Assembly (NCBI RefSeq): GCF_002866925.1
Contig: NZ_PKUQ01000016.1
Location: 124,001 to 188,000, forward strand
Length of the DNA stretch: 64,000 nucleotides
Source: Cohaesibacter celericrescens
GTDB taxonomy: Bacteria > Pseudomonadota > Alphaproteobacteria > Rhizobiales > Cohaesibacteraceae
Direction of reading: 5' to 3'
Shown: piece after piece, positions 17,026 through 26,474 of the stretch
Position numbering within the stretch: position 1 is the stretch's first letter
Layout: every line of letters begins with the position of its first letter
Translations under genes and position numbers: made by a program
The notes under the pieces: model-generated
What the model was told of the DNA's origin: nothing
Databases searched by the model: none
What the model saw: the letters and a program-made list of their open reading frames with translations, nothing else

Positions 17026-17766
17026 ATGTTTGATCTGAGTGGAAAGTGCGCCCTTGTCACTGGCGCTAGCGGCGGAATTGGTGAAGCGATCGCAGCCGCT
17101 CTGCACAAACAGGGTGCGACGGTCGCTCTGTCTGGTACGCGTGTGGAAGTCTTGGAAGAAGTGGCGCATAAGCTCGGCGGAGAGCGTGTCTTCATTACAC
17201 CAGCCAATTTGTCTGATCCTGAATCAGTTGCCGCACTTGCTGGCGATGCTGAAAAGGCGATGGGGCAGCTGGATATTCTCGTAAACAATGCGGGTATCAC
17301 GCGTGATGGGTTGTTTATGCGGATGAAGGATGAAGACTGGGATCAAGTGATCAACGTTAATTTGACCTCAGCTATGCGTCTTTCTCGTGCTGTTCTTCGT
17401 GGCATGATGAAGCGCCGGAATGGCCGAATCATCGGGATTACATCGATTGTCGGTGTGACGGGAAACCCCGGGCAGGGTAATTATGCCGCTGCAAAAGCGG
17501 GTATGATCGGCATGACCAAGTCTTTGGCGCAAGAAGTTGCTTCGCGTGGCATCACCGCGAACTGCATTGCTCCTGGCTTCATCAAAACGGCCATGACCGA
17601 TCGCTTGAATGATGCTCAACAGGAGGCGATCAATGCTTCTATTCCGGCTTCCCGCATGGGGACGCCTGACGAAATTGCCGCTGCTGCGGTTTATCTGGCC
17701 AGCGATGAAGCGGCCTATGTCACGGGTCAAACCCTGCACGTCAATGGCGGCATGGCAATGATCTAG
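17026..17766 (+). CDS. fabG: 3-oxoacyl-ACP reductase
   Basis: FabG is the NADPH-dependent reductase of the fatty-acid elongation cycle. This 246-aa SDR has the cofactor motif TGASGGIG (12-19), NNAG, the catalytic Ser in GITSIVG and the Y153/K157 pair in NYAAAKAG. The ending YVTGQTLHVNGGMAMI is the FabG signature. GAGGG lies about 7 bases upstream of the ATG. It sits between fabD and acpP on the same strand, so the call is FabG rather than a general SDR. Confidence 0.97.
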   Translation: MFDLSGKCALVTGASGGIGEAIAAALHKQGATVALSGTRVEVLEEVAHKLGGERVFITPANLSDPESVAALAGDAEKAMGQLDILVNNAGITRDGLFMRMKDEDWDQVINVNLTSAMRLSRAVLRGMMKRRNGRIIGITSIVGVTGNPGQGNYAAAKAGMIGMTKSLAQEVASRGITANCIAPGFIKTAMTDRLNDAQQEAINASIPASRMGTPDEIAAAAVYLASDEAAYVTGQTLHVNGGMAMI

Positions 17767-18104
17767 TGTTTTTGGGATACGAATGTGCTCTATTTTCTGC
17801 TGCGCACTGTGTCGTATTTCAAGGGAAAAGACTTGGGATGAGAAAGACAATTGCTTTCGAACGCAATTCCTGATCTTCTCAAGCGCAAGAAAGTGTGTTA
17901 CGAACCGCGCGAATTCCTGTGAAAGCCGTGTTTCTGGCTGATTTGGAAGTGGTTGAATAACCTGGTGCCTGAAACAGCGGATCTTTGGTTAGATCCTTCA
18001 GGCCAATTGGATATGTACATAATCGGGAAAGTGATTTGTGCGGCAATTGGCCAAAGCAAGCTGTTTTTCCAAACTTGATCGAATGCTAAATTTGAGGAAA
18101 TAAC
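17767..18104. other. Intergenic region between fabG and acpP
   Basis: These 338 bases contain no supported gene. acpP is often transcribed from its own promoter as well; none is clear here. The acpP ribosome binding site GAGGAAA ends the region. Confidence 0.5.
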
Positions 18105-18341
18105 ATGAGCGATATCGCTGAACGCGTAAAAAAAATCGTGATCGAACATCTCGGCGTTGACGCTGAAAAAGTTACCGACACAGCAAGCTTCATTGACGAT
18201 CTGGGCGCAGACAGCCTTGACACTGTTGAGCTGGTTATGGCGTTCGAAGAAGAATTCGGCACCGAAATTCCTGATGATGCTGCTGAAACCATTCAGACTG
18301 TTGGCGATGCTGTCTCCTTCCTGACCAAAGCAGCAAGCTAA
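18105..18341 (+). CDS. acpP: Acyl carrier protein
   Basis: AcpP carries growing acyl chains on 4'-phosphopantetheine. This small, acidic 78-aa protein has the attachment serine S37 in the DSLDTVEL motif, and its helices match bacterial AcpP throughout. AGGA lies 8 bases before the ATG. It lies between fabG and fabF, as in E. coli, and has its own strong terminator at 18391-18425, so part of transcription likely stops before fabF. Confidence 0.98.
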   Translation: MSDIAERVKKIVIEHLGVDAEKVTDTASFIDDLGADSLDTVELVMAFEEEFGTEIPDDAAETIQTVGDAVSFLTKAAS

Positions 18342-18390
18342 TTGGTTTACAATGTATCCTGACAACTCGGGATATCATTGATCGATTTGG

Positions 18391-18425
18391 ATCCGGATGG
18401 GGCATGTCTCCTTCCGGATTTTTTT
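18391..18425 (+). terminator. Terminator of acpP
   Basis: ATCCGGA (18391-18397) pairs with TCCGGAT (18413-18419); GGGG and CTCC extend the stem inside, around a CATGT loop. Seven T residues follow. It lies 49 bases after the acpP stop and before fabF. Confidence 0.9.
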
Positions 18426-18600
18426 GTTCGGGCAATTTGTACAGGCCTCGCTTGCGTGTAAAGAACGAGTCTGAAATGAATAAGTGTCGAATAATGCTTA
18501 CTCCTCCCGATTTTTCGGGTTATAGAGTTGAAAACTCACTCGCCCCCTGTATGTGGCTGGTAGAGGCGAGACTATGAACAAGGATGATCGGAGAGTTAGG

Positions 18601-19863
18601 ATGAGACGAGTTGTCGTGACCGGCCTAGGGATGGTTAGCCCACTTGGAAATGGGGTTGAGACGACATGGTCCAATATTCTGGCGAGCAAGAGTGGAGCCG
18701 GGAAAGCAACTGGCTTTAAATGTGATGACATTGCCTGTCAGATTGCTTGTCAATTGCCTTTCGGGGATGGATCAAATGGTACATTCAATCCCGACGACGT
18801 CATGTCCCCCAAGGAACAGCGTAAAGTAGATGGGTTCATTCTCTATGCTATGGCCGCTGCGGATCAGGCTTTGGCCGATGCAAACTGGCATCCGGAAAGC
18901 TATGAAGATCAAATCACTTCGGGTGTCATGATCGGATCTGGTATCGGTGGTTTGCTTGGTATCGAAAAGGGCGCCTATGAATTGCAGGAAAAAGGCCCTC
19001 GTCGGATCAGTCCATTTTTTATTCCCGGTCGATTGATTAACCTAGCGTCTGGTTATGTCTCCATTCGTCATGGTCTCAAAGGACCCAACCATTCTGTGGT
19101 GACAGCCTGTTCTACCGGCGCTCATGCAATTGGTGATGCTGCGCGTTTGGTCGCACTGGGCGACGCTGATGTTATGGTTGCTGGAGGGACCGAATCCCCC
19201 CTTGGCCGTCTCTCGCTTGCTGGTTTTGCGGCTTGCCGTGCGCTGTCGACCCACTTTAACGATGAACCGGAAAAAGCATCTCGACCCTACGACAAAGATC
19301 GTGACGGCTTTGTGATGGGTGAAGGTGCGGGTGTCGTTGTGGTTGAAGAATATGAACATGCGGTCGCACGCGGTGCAAAAATCTATGCTGAAGTGGTTGG
19401 ATATGGCATGTCTGGGGATGCGCATCATATCACAGCGCCTTCTGAAGATGGTGATGGTGCCTTCCGCTGCATGACTGCAGCTTTGAAACGGGCTGGTGTC
19501 GGTCCCGATGAGATTGATTATGTCAATGCACACGGGACTTCGACACCATTGGGAGATGAGATTGAATTGCGGGCGGTTGAACGTCTGGTTGGAGATGGTG
19601 CAGAAGGATTGACAATGTCTTCCACCAAGTCAGCCATTGGGCATTTGCTCGGTGCTTCTGGTGCGGTCGAAGCCATTTTCTCGATGTTGGCGATTCGCGA
19701 CCAAATCGCGCCACCAACACTCAATCTAGACAATCCGTCCATTGAAACGAAGATTGATCTGGTCCCTCATAAAGCGAAAAAAATGGATATTGACCTTGTC
19801 TTGTCCAACTCTTTTGGCTTTGGGGGTACCAATGCATCCCTAATGTTCCGGTCAGTCAAATAG
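18601..19863 (+). CDS. fabF: 3-oxoacyl-ACP synthase II
   Basis: FabF condenses malonyl-ACP with acyl-ACP. The catalytic Cys-His-His triad is C170 (VTACSTGAH), H311 (NAHGTSTPLGD) and H348 (GHLLGASGAVEA), as in KAS I/II. The C-terminal SNSFGFGGTNAS block is intact. I chose ATG 18601 because MRRVVVTGLGMVSPLG is the family N-terminus and GGAG lies 7 bases upstream; ATG 18574, preceded by GAGG at a good distance, would add nine residues and cannot be excluded. It is followed by a terminator at 19887-19915. Confidence 0.97.
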   Translation: MRRVVVTGLGMVSPLGNGVETTWSNILASKSGAGKATGFKCDDIACQIACQLPFGDGSNGTFNPDDVMSPKEQRKVDGFILYAMAAADQALADANWHPESYEDQITSGVMIGSGIGGLLGIEKGAYELQEKGPRRISPFFIPGRLINLASGYVSIRHGLKGPNHSVVTACSTGAHAIGDAARLVALGDADVMVAGGTESPLGRLSLAGFAACRALSTHFNDEPEKASRPYDKDRDGFVMGEGAGVVVVEEYEHAVARGAKIYAEVVGYGMSGDAHHITAPSEDGDGAFRCMTAALKRAGVGPDEIDYVNAHGTSTPLGDEIELRAVERLVGDGAEGLTMSSTKSAIGHLLGASGAVEAIFSMLAIRDQIAPPTLNLDNPSIETKIDLVPHKAKKMDIDLVLSNSFGFGGTNASLMFRSVK

Positions 19864-19886
19864 GCCTTTACAGATAAGAGCGTAGG

Positions 19887-19915
19887 AGAGGCGGAATCTG
19901 TGCCGTCTCTTTTTT
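19887..19915 (+). terminator. Terminator of fabF
   Basis: AGAGGCGG (19887-19894) pairs with CCGTCTCT (19903-19910) with one G-T pair and an 8-nt loop, followed by TTTTT. Confidence 0.85.
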
Positions 19916-20104
19916 GCCATGAATGGTGCTTAGCCGTTCAAAATCACACATACTTAAATGGCCGAATGGTTCATTAGCTGCAAAATGGCCTTGTTTTGTT
20001 GGTCATTTCTAAAGGCCGCTATTGGATTGAGGCTTTGCGATTTCAGGCAAGGCTGATTGTATTCGAGCTTAGCGTAAGATCAATTTAATTGACTCGAGGC
20101 TGAC

Positions 20105-21457
20105 ATGGTTGACGAGACCAATGATAAAGACAAAAGACCGACGCAAACGTCAGACGAGCAGACTGATGCGAACGACGCGGCTCAAAACGGTCTTGAGGTC
20201 GAAGAGACCAAGGAAGTCTCTGACGATATGGTCGATCGGGACGATAAAGCAGAACGCGAAGATAGCTCAGACGTTGTCGAAGCTGCAGATGATGTGAAGG
20301 AGCTGTCGGCGTCAGACGAGAGTGATGCGTCTCCTGTAGCTGTTGCTAACAATGCTCAGGTCAGAGGCCCCAAAAGCGCAAGACAGGCAATCGAACCAGA
20401 AACTCCGCCACCACCACCAAGCCGATCCAAGGCCGTCCGACATCCCGTTGTTGTGTTTATGAATTTTGTGCTTTCGGTGTTGCTGCTTGGTGTGATCGTT
20501 GTCGCTGGTGTGCTGTATTTTGGCAAACAAAGCTTCATTGAAAAAGGTCCTCTGACGCAGGAAAGAACGATTCTCGTCAGCCGTGGCACTGGGCTTGGAA
20601 CCATCTCCAGCATTCTCGAGCGTCAGAATGTCATCAGCAACAAGACCGTTTTTGAATATGGCGTTAAGCTGTATCGTCAGGAAACCGCGCTTAAAGCCGG
20701 CGAGTATTTATTTAGCCCCGGCCTGTCGATGCATCAGGTTATGAATATTCTCACATCAGGAAAGTCGATCCTCCATTCGGTGACCATTCCTGAAGGATAT
20801 ACGTCTTATCAGGTTGCTGAGGTGCTTAAGGACCACGAAATTTTGGTGGGGGACCTGAAAGAGGTACCAGCTGAAGGTTCGGTCTTGCCTGAGACCTATA
20901 AATTCTCGCGTGGCACGTCCCGCGCTGAAATACTCAAGCGCATGATGAACGCTCGGAATCGCGCTGTGAACGAAATTTGGGAGCGGCGTGCTCCGGACCT
21001 GCCATTGGCCAACAAAGAAGAAATGGTTGCTCTGGCTTCCATCGTCGAGAAGGAAACAGGGCAGGCTAGCGAGCGCACACGTGTTGCTGGCGTCTTTATC
21101 AACCGGCTCAATCAAGGCATGAAGCTGCAATCAGATCCGACTGTTATTTACGGTGTTTTTGGTGGCAAGGGTAAACCGAAGGGGCGCCCGATTTTTCGCT
21201 CGGATCTGGATAAAAAGACCGATTACAATACCTATCATATTCCCGGTTTAACGCCCGGACCAATTGCCAACCCCGGACGTGCGGCTTTGGAAGCGGTTGC
21301 CAACCCAAGCCGGACCAATGATTTGTTCTTTGTTGCTGATGGCACCGGAGGGCATGTCTTTGCGGAAACGCTGAAACAGCATAATTTAAACGTTAAACGC
21401 TGGCGCGAGATCGAAAAGCAACGCATCAAGGACTTAAAAGAGCAACCGTCCGAGTAA
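20105..21457 (+). CDS. mltG: Endolytic murein transglycosylase
   Basis: MltG cuts nascent glycan strands at the inner membrane and sets their length. One membrane helix (about 113-138) divides a cytoplasmic N-terminal region from the periplasmic YceG domain. The catalytic Glu is E315 in ASIVEKETG, and YNTYHIPGLTPGPIANPGRAAL is the conserved C-terminal block. The first 110 residues are hydrophilic and rich in Asp, Glu and Lys, far longer than in E. coli MltG; similar extensions occur in Rhizobiales. GAGG lies 5 bases before the ATG. The position after fabF is conserved in Rhizobiales. Confidence 0.95.
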   Translation: MVDETNDKDKRPTQTSDEQTDANDAAQNGLEVEETKEVSDDMVDRDDKAEREDSSDVVEAADDVKELSASDESDASPVAVANNAQVRGPKSARQAIEPETPPPPPSRSKAVRHPVVVFMNFVLSVLLLGVIVVAGVLYFGKQSFIEKGPLTQERTILVSRGTGLGTISSILERQNVISNKTVFEYGVKLYRQETALKAGEYLFSPGLSMHQVMNILTSGKSILHSVTIPEGYTSYQVAEVLKDHEILVGDLKEVPAEGSVLPETYKFSRGTSRAEILKRMMNARNRAVNEIWERRAPDLPLANKEEMVALASIVEKETGQASERTRVAGVFINRLNQGMKLQSDPTVIYGVFGGKGKPKGRPIFRSDLDKKTDYNTYHIPGLTPGPIANPGRAALEAVANPSRTNDLFFVADGTGGHVFAETLKQHNLNVKRWREIEKQRIKDLKEQPSE

Positions 21458-21763
21458 AAGCCTGAATGGTTTATAACACCCCTGTGCTTGCAAATAGGAT
21501 GTCCGTCTCGGCAGTGCTTGTTTACGATTATATTTGGGTGCGTTGCTTGGCTTCGTACCCATTTTTTTTTGGGACGACAGCAAGCCGTCGGTATAGGCTG
21601 TTTACATCAAGCTATTGTTGATACCTTTTCTAAAGACGGCGTTAGAATGGGGTTTTAGTCGTAGAATGCTTGACAGTTTGCTGCCGGTTTCTGATTGTAG
21701 TCCAACGATTTAACCTGCACGGACGAGATACTTGTTTCGGCTGTCTGCCAAGGACTGAATATC
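21458..21763. other. Intergenic region between mltG and yicC
   Basis: This region holds the mltG terminator (21536-21570) and a promoter candidate for yicC-gmk: TTGACA at 21670-21675 with GATTGT 17 bases later (21693-21698). The -35 is perfect and the -10 weak. Nothing else is seen. Confidence 0.5.
21536..21570 (+). terminator. Terminator of mltG
   Basis: GGGTGCG (21536-21542) pairs with CGTACCC (21554-21560) with one G-T pair and an 11-nt loop, followed by A and nine T residues. Confidence 0.8.
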
Positions 21764-22651
21764 ATGACGCTTGTTAGCATGACCGGTTTCACCCGCGCCA
21801 ATGGGACCTATGAGACCTATCGCTGGACTTGGGAGATCAAGACGGTGAATGGCAAGGGACTGGATTTGCGTTTTCGTTTACCTCCAGGCTATGACGAATT
21901 GGATCGGCCTGTGCGTGCGTTGATGAGCGAACGCTTGTCCCGCGGGTCCTGTTTTGTGAATTTGACTGTGCAGCAGGATGCGAATACCCACACTCTGCGT
22001 GTCAATGAGCATGTTCTTGATGCAGTGCTGAGTGCGATGGCAATGGTTGAAGGACGTCTCGACGTTAAAAAACCCAGCCTTGATGGCTTATTGTCGATCA
22101 AAGGTGTGATGGAGCCCGTAGAACAAGAAGAGAGCGAAGATGTCCGTAGGGGGCTTCTTAAAGCGATCCAGGATAACTTTAAGGAAGCAGTCTCCGATCT
22201 GGAAGTGATGCGCAGCAAAGAAGGCGCTGCGCTTGAGAAAATTGTTTTGCAACGGGTGAGTGAACTGGAAATGCTCACACGGCAGGCTGAGGAGTGCCCC
22301 GCACGGTCTGCAGACGCTATCCAAGCAAAATTGCGGCAGCAGATTGAGCGCATTCTAGAAAATGACAAAGGTTTTGATGAAGATCGGCTTTATCAAGAGG
22401 CTGTTTTGCTTGCGGGCAAGGCAGATATTCGGGAAGAACTGGATCGGCTTTATGCTCATTGTGCTGCGGTACGTACGCTGCTGGTTGACGATAAGCCCGT
22501 TGGCAGGAAGCTCGATTTTTTGTCGCAGGAGTTCAACCGTGAAGCCAATACGCTTTGTGCTAAATCCAATGATACCAGTCTGACCGCGATTGGCCTTGAA
22601 CTCAAAGCAGCTATCGAGCAGTTACGCGAACAAATTCAGAATGTTGAGTGA
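21764..22651 (+). CDS. yicC: YicC family endoribonuclease
   Basis: This 295-aa protein matches the YicC/DUF1732 family throughout: MTLVSMTGFTRA at the N-terminus, WEIKTVNGKGLDLRFRLPPG, and the C-terminal DDKPVGRKLDFLSQEFNREANTLCAKSND block. E. coli YicC is an endoribonuclease that degrades the sRNA RyhB; the target in this organism is unknown. AAGGA lies 9 bases upstream. It nearly abuts gmk, the usual partner in Rhizobiales, so the two are co-transcribed. Confidence 0.94.
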   Translation: MTLVSMTGFTRANGTYETYRWTWEIKTVNGKGLDLRFRLPPGYDELDRPVRALMSERLSRGSCFVNLTVQQDANTHTLRVNEHVLDAVLSAMAMVEGRLDVKKPSLDGLLSIKGVMEPVEQEESEDVRRGLLKAIQDNFKEAVSDLEVMRSKEGAALEKIVLQRVSELEMLTRQAEECPARSADAIQAKLRQQIERILENDKGFDEDRLYQEAVLLAGKADIREELDRLYAHCAAVRTLLVDDKPVGRKLDFLSQEFNREANTLCAKSNDTSLTAIGLELKAAIEQLREQIQNVE

Positions 22652-22658
22652 TATAGAT

Positions 22659-23291
22659 ATGATGCAAGACACCATGATCCGCCGCGGCTTGATGCTGGTC
22701 CTTTCTTCGCCCTCAGGGGCTGGGAAGTCGACCATTTGTCGTCATTTGTTAGACAGTGATCGCAATCTTCAGCTTTCTGTATCTGCCACCACACGCACCA
22801 AACGCGGTAGCGAGATTGATGGCGTGCATTATCAATTTACCTCCGAACGCCAATTCCATGCGATGAGAGATCGTGGTGATTTGCTCGAATGGGCGGAAGT
22901 TCATTCCAATTTTTACGGCACGCCGAGAGATCCAGTCGAAGAAGCCTTGTCAAAGGGACAGGATGTTCTGTTTGATATCGACTGGCAGGGGACCTTGCAG
23001 CTCAAGAAAGCTGCCCGCAAAGATGTTGTTTCCATTTTTATTCTGCCGCCATCAATCGCCGAATTGAGAAGCCGTTTGGTGCGGCGGGCTGAGGATGCGG
23101 AAGATGTCATTGCTCGGCGTCTGGAGAATGCACGCATCGAAATCAGTCACTGGGATGAATATGACTATGTCATCATCAACGATGATCTTGAAAAAGCCTT
23201 CGGTGCGGTTTCTGCTATTGTCGAAGCTGAGCGTCATAAACGCGAGCGCGTCATAGGCGCGCGGGCATTTGTGGATGGCATGTTAAAATAG
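22659..23291 (+). CDS. gmk: Guanylate kinase
   Basis: Gmk phosphorylates GMP to GDP. It has the P-loop SSPSGAGKST near the N-terminus, the GMP-binding segments SVSATTRTKRGSEIDGVHY and FYGTPRDPVEEAL, and DVLFDIDWQGTLQLK. The start is uncertain: ATGs at 22641, 22659, 22662 and 22674 are all in frame and none has a strong SD, which suggests translational coupling to yicC. From 22659 the protein is 210 aa, the normal length. A weak hairpin (CTGATTG/CAATCAG, 23300-23316) follows at the convergent junction with rsmA. Confidence 0.95.
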   Translation: MMQDTMIRRGLMLVLSSPSGAGKSTICRHLLDSDRNLQLSVSATTRTKRGSEIDGVHYQFTSERQFHAMRDRGDLLEWAEVHSNFYGTPRDPVEEALSKGQDVLFDIDWQGTLQLKKAARKDVVSIFILPPSIAELRSRLVRRAEDAEDVIARRLENARIEISHWDEYDYVIINDDLEKAFGAVSAIVEAERHKRERVIGARAFVDGMLK

Positions 23292-23308
23292 GTTGAGTTC
23301 TGATTGTT

Positions 23309-24160
23309 TCAATCAGGCTTGATACGCGCCAATATGTTGGCCATTGAAACGAATTGATCAACCGGCACAGTTTCGGCGCGCTGTGTCGGCAAAAGACCGG
23401 CTTCTTCTAGCAACGCCAAATGATCCACACCCAAACTCTTGAGACTCTGGCGCAGCATTTTGCGGCGCTGGCCGAAAGCGGCTGCGGTGATCTTTTCCAA
23501 ATATCTCAACTTGCAAGGCAAGGGATTGGATTTGGGTGTCAGGTGGACGATGGAAGATGTCACTTTTGGTGGCGGACTAAAGGCTTCTCTTGAAACGTCA
23601 AAAAGCTTATCCGCATGGGTGCGCCAGCCTGCAATCACTCCGAGGCGGCCATAGGCCTTGTCTTGCTCAGTTGCGGTTATGCGTTCGGCCACTTCTTTCT
23701 GGAACATCAATGTGAGTGAATCGTAAAAGGGAGGCCAGGCGTCTTGTTCCAGCCAACCAAGAAGTAGTTGTGTGCCAACATTGTAGGGAAGATTCGCAAC
23801 AATACGCACCGGCCCTTCAGGTGCCAACTCGGTCACATCAACCTTTAAAGCGTCACCCTGAATGATATCGAGGCGACCCGGATAATGGTCTGCAATTTCT
23901 TGTAGGGCTCCCATGGCGCGTGGGTCCATCTCGATAGCGATGACTTTCTTTGCCCCTTCGTGCAATAGGGCGCGTGTCAACCCACCCGGTCCAGGCCCCA
24001 CTTCGATCACGGTATGGTTGGAAAGATCGCCTGCCGCACGCGCGATGCGACAGGTTAAGTTGAGATCCAGCAGGAAATTCTGTCCAAGGCTCTTCTTGGC
24101 GCGCAGGTCATGTCGCTCTATGACATCCCGCAATGGCGGAAGATTGTCTATTTGTGCCAT
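23309..24160 (-). CDS. rsmA: 16S rRNA dimethyladenosine transferase
   Basis: RsmA (KsgA) dimethylates A1518 and A1519 of 16S rRNA late in 30S assembly. Motifs are [10 protein letters not shown], the SAM loop [16 protein letters not shown] and the catalytic NLPYNVGT; the C-terminal [13 protein letters not shown] is typical. The ATG at 24160 (283 aa) has AGG 4 bases upstream; a TTG at 24178 would add six residues. It is the last gene of the minus-strand group lptF-lptG-lptD-surA-pdxA-rsmA, where surA-pdxA-rsmA recalls the E. coli order. Confidence 0.96.
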   Translation of the reverse strand: MAQIDNLPPLRDVIERHDLRAKKSLGQNFLLDLNLTCRIARAAGDLSNHTVIEVGPGPGGLTRALLHEGAKKVIAIEMDPRAMGALQEIADHYPGRLDIIQGDALKVDVTELAPEGPVRIVANLPYNVGTQLLLGWLEQDAWPPFYDSLTLMFQKEVAERITATEQDKAYGRLGVIAGWRTHADKLFDVSREAFSPPPKVTSSIVHLTPKSNPLPCKLRYLEKITAAAFGQRRKMLRQSLKSLGVDHLALLEEAGLLPTQRAETVPVDQFVSMANILARIKPD

Positions 24161-24232
24161 TTCGCCTGTCAGCTCCAAATGCCATGATCAGAATCTCATC
24201 AGATAACGCTAGTGGTTTGATTCTGGCTTTTC

Positions 24233-25237
24233 TTAAGATTTTAAACTGCTTGCAAGCTTGAGAGCCGCGATCAAGCTGGATGGGTTCGCGATGCCCTTTT
24301 CAGCAATATCAATCGCAGTGCCGTGGTCCGGTGATGTGCGAATGAATGGAAGCCCCAGCGTGACGTTGACTGTTTCGTCAAAGCCAATGGTTTTAACTGG
24401 GATGAGCGCCTGATCATGATACATCGCCAGAGCTGCATCATACGTTTCGCGGGCTTTCTTGTGGTAAAGTGTATCACCAGGGTAGGGGCCAGAAATGCGG
24501 TGTCCAGCGTCACGCAATTTTTTGACGACGGGAGCAATGATTTCTGCGTCCTCTGTGCCCATTGCACCCTCTTCACCTGCATGTGGGTTAAGACCGGCGA
24601 CCGCAATCCGCGGGTTGGCAATCCCAAAGCGCATTTTTAAATCATGGGCGGCAATGAGGGCCACTTCTTCAATGCGCTCTTTTGTTAAGGCCTCCGACAC
24701 TTTGCTGATTGGCATATGGGCGGTTACAGGTACTGTACGCAATTCAGGGCCAGCAAGCATCATGACCGGATTGGCCTTTTTGCCGGTCATTTTTTCAACC
24801 AAGTAGCCAAGATATTCAGTATGGCCGGGGTGCTTAAAGCCTGCTTTATATACGTTGCTTTTCTGGATTGGGCAGGTGACCACAGCTTTTGCATCACCGG
24901 ATAGAACCGCAGCAGTGGCTTTCTCAATGGCTTCAATAACGCCAGCAGCATTGGACACTTCCAACACACCGGGATTGTCGGTCATGGCGTTTTCCAGAGG
25001 GATAACAGGTAATGTCATCGGGAAAGCATCAAACGCTTCTTCCAGAGTGCAAACGCGAATTGGTACAGACAAGCCAAACATTCTGGCACGGCTGGCTAGG
25101 AGTTCAGGGTCACCAAAGACGGCAAAGGGGCTAATGCCCTCTTTTTCACTGGCAAGCCATGCTTTGAGTACGATTTCGGGGCCAATACCGGCGGGTTCAC
25201 CCATGGAGAGTGCAATGATGTCGGATTTGGAGGGCAT
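24233..25237 (-). CDS. pdxA: 4-hydroxythreonine-4-phosphate dehydrogenase
   Basis: PdxA oxidises 4-phosphohydroxy-L-threonine in de novo pyridoxal phosphate synthesis. The three metal-binding histidines are in HPGHTEYL, NPHAGEEGAMG and YHDQALIP. MGEPAGIGPEI at the N-terminus and RTSPDHGTAIDIAEKG at the C-terminus are diagnostic. The protein is 334 aa. AGGA lies 7 bases before the ATG. It lies between surA and rsmA, a conserved order. Confidence 0.96.
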   Translation of the reverse strand: MPSKSDIIALSMGEPAGIGPEIVLKAWLASEKEGISPFAVFGDPELLASRARMFGLSVPIRVCTLEEAFDAFPMTLPVIPLENAMTDNPGVLEVSNAAGVIEAIEKATAAVLSGDAKAVVTCPIQKSNVYKAGFKHPGHTEYLGYLVEKMTGKKANPVMMLAGPELRTVPVTAHMPISKVSEALTKERIEEVALIAAHDLKMRFGIANPRIAVAGLNPHAGEEGAMGTEDAEIIAPVVKKLRDAGHRISGPYPGDTLYHKKARETYDAALAMYHDQALIPVKTIGFDETVNVTLGLPFIRTSPDHGTAIDIAEKGIANPSSLIAALKLASSLKS

Positions 25238-25363
25238 ATCGGGATCCTGATTAAAATGGTTAAGTGAAGCGAATGTCTTTAGCCAAGCGGCTTGATCTAT
25301 CGCTCCTTGTTCGCGCTGGTTTCAGCGCGAGATAAAGTGAATGGTAGTGAAAGCCAACGATTG

Positions 25364-26314
25364 CTAGCGTTTTTCAATGATCGCGTTTGAACGCAGTTCC
25401 AGCAGATATTTTCGAGACAAGGTTTTGCCTTGCTCATCCTTGAGTTTGGTTTCTGCTTCGCTGCGAAGTGTTGCCTGTTTTCCAAGGTCTTTTTTCCCAC
25501 AAACCGCTAACATCTCATATCCGTTATCGACTTTCGTCGGAGGTGTCAATTTATTGAGTGGTGTGTCACGCAATGTTTTTGCAATTTCTGGGTGTAGATC
25601 GGATGAATTACGGCGTCCAATGCGGCTTACAGCAACATCTTTTAGGCGTCGCGCTGTATCGACATCTTTGGTGCAGGACGCAAAAGATGCGCGGAAACGT
25701 TTGGCTTCTGTTAGTCGTTGGCTGGTTTCTCGGTTGGACGCTTTGGCGCGGGTAACAAAAAGGACCTTGATGAGGTCAAATTCCACTGAATTTTTGACTG
25801 AGTCTTTGCTGTCTTTCGCATTATCTTTGCGGAGCGCCTTTACAATATCGGCTTCTTCCACGCGGACCTGCGCATTGAAGCGTGCATCAATCAAGGCGCG
25901 CCAAGAAATTTGGACTTTAAGCCAGTCTTTCACGGTTTCCTTGTTGATCCCTGCCTGTTTGAAAATGCCAACTAAGCGCTTCTCAGTCATTCGCACATTG
26001 CGCGCCATGTTGGTCAGAGCAGTGTCAACTTGTTTGTCGGTTGCACTCATCTTCCGGTTGCGTGCTTCGATGAGTTTAAGTTTGTCTTCAATCAGAGCAT
26101 TGATCGCTGACGTACGACCAAGACGTTTCTTGCCACCGGACAACAGACGCTCCAGCTTCTGGCGTTGCCCGATGTCAAAATCTGTAATGACGGCACCGTT
26201 GACAATTGCGACGATGCTGCTGGCACGCGCATGATCAATTTGCCCAGGCAATATAAGCATGCACAGGGTCAGGGAAAGAATCAGAAACGTCTCTGTCAGT
26301 TTATTGTGCTTCAT
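25364..26314 (-). CDS. SurA-like periplasmic chaperone
   Basis: SurA proteins help outer-membrane proteins fold. This 316-aa protein begins with a signal peptide (MKHNKLTETFLILSLTLCMLI..., cleavage near ARA-S), then a SurA N-terminal chaperone domain (VNGAVITDFDIGQRQKL). Only one weakly conserved rotamase-like region follows (about 190-285), so prolyl isomerase activity is doubtful. The start at 26314 is chosen because it begins the signal peptide; the open frame extends upstream to a TTG at 26434. The place between lptD and pdxA fits SurA well, since LptD is a SurA client. Confidence 0.85.
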   Translation of the reverse strand: MKHNKLTETFLILSLTLCMLILPGQIDHARASSIVAIVNGAVITDFDIGQRQKLERLLSGGKKRLGRTSAINALIEDKLKLIEARNRKMSATDKQVDTALTNMARNVRMTEKRLVGIFKQAGINKETVKDWLKVQISWRALIDARFNAQVRVEEADIVKALRKDNAKDSKDSVKNSVEFDLIKVLFVTRAKASNRETSQRLTEAKRFRASFASCTKDVDTARRLKDVAVSRIGRRNSSDLHPEIAKTLRDTPLNKLTPPTKVDNGYEMLAVCGKKDLGKQATLRSEAETKLKDEQGKTLSRKYLLELRSNAIIEKR

Positions 26315-26474
26315 GGATTGGCTCGCAATTATGCTGCTATCATTTTGGTTGCTCAATGCCCCATAGGCATGAGGCAGGGGCATGTCGCCAAGATCATTGC
26401 ATCTAGAGGATAAAAAATCCAGACGGGGACGCAATTAAGCTCAGGATTGCGGCGATCTGAAGACCTAAAAAATA

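Noticed and set aside
17898..18365. Minus-strand open frame opposite acpP
   Set aside because: acpP is fully conserved on the plus strand with its own SD and terminator.
23300..23316. CTGATTG/CAATCAG hairpin as a gmk terminator
   Set aside because: It has only a 7-bp AT-rich stem and no T-run, so it is mentioned under gmk but not called.
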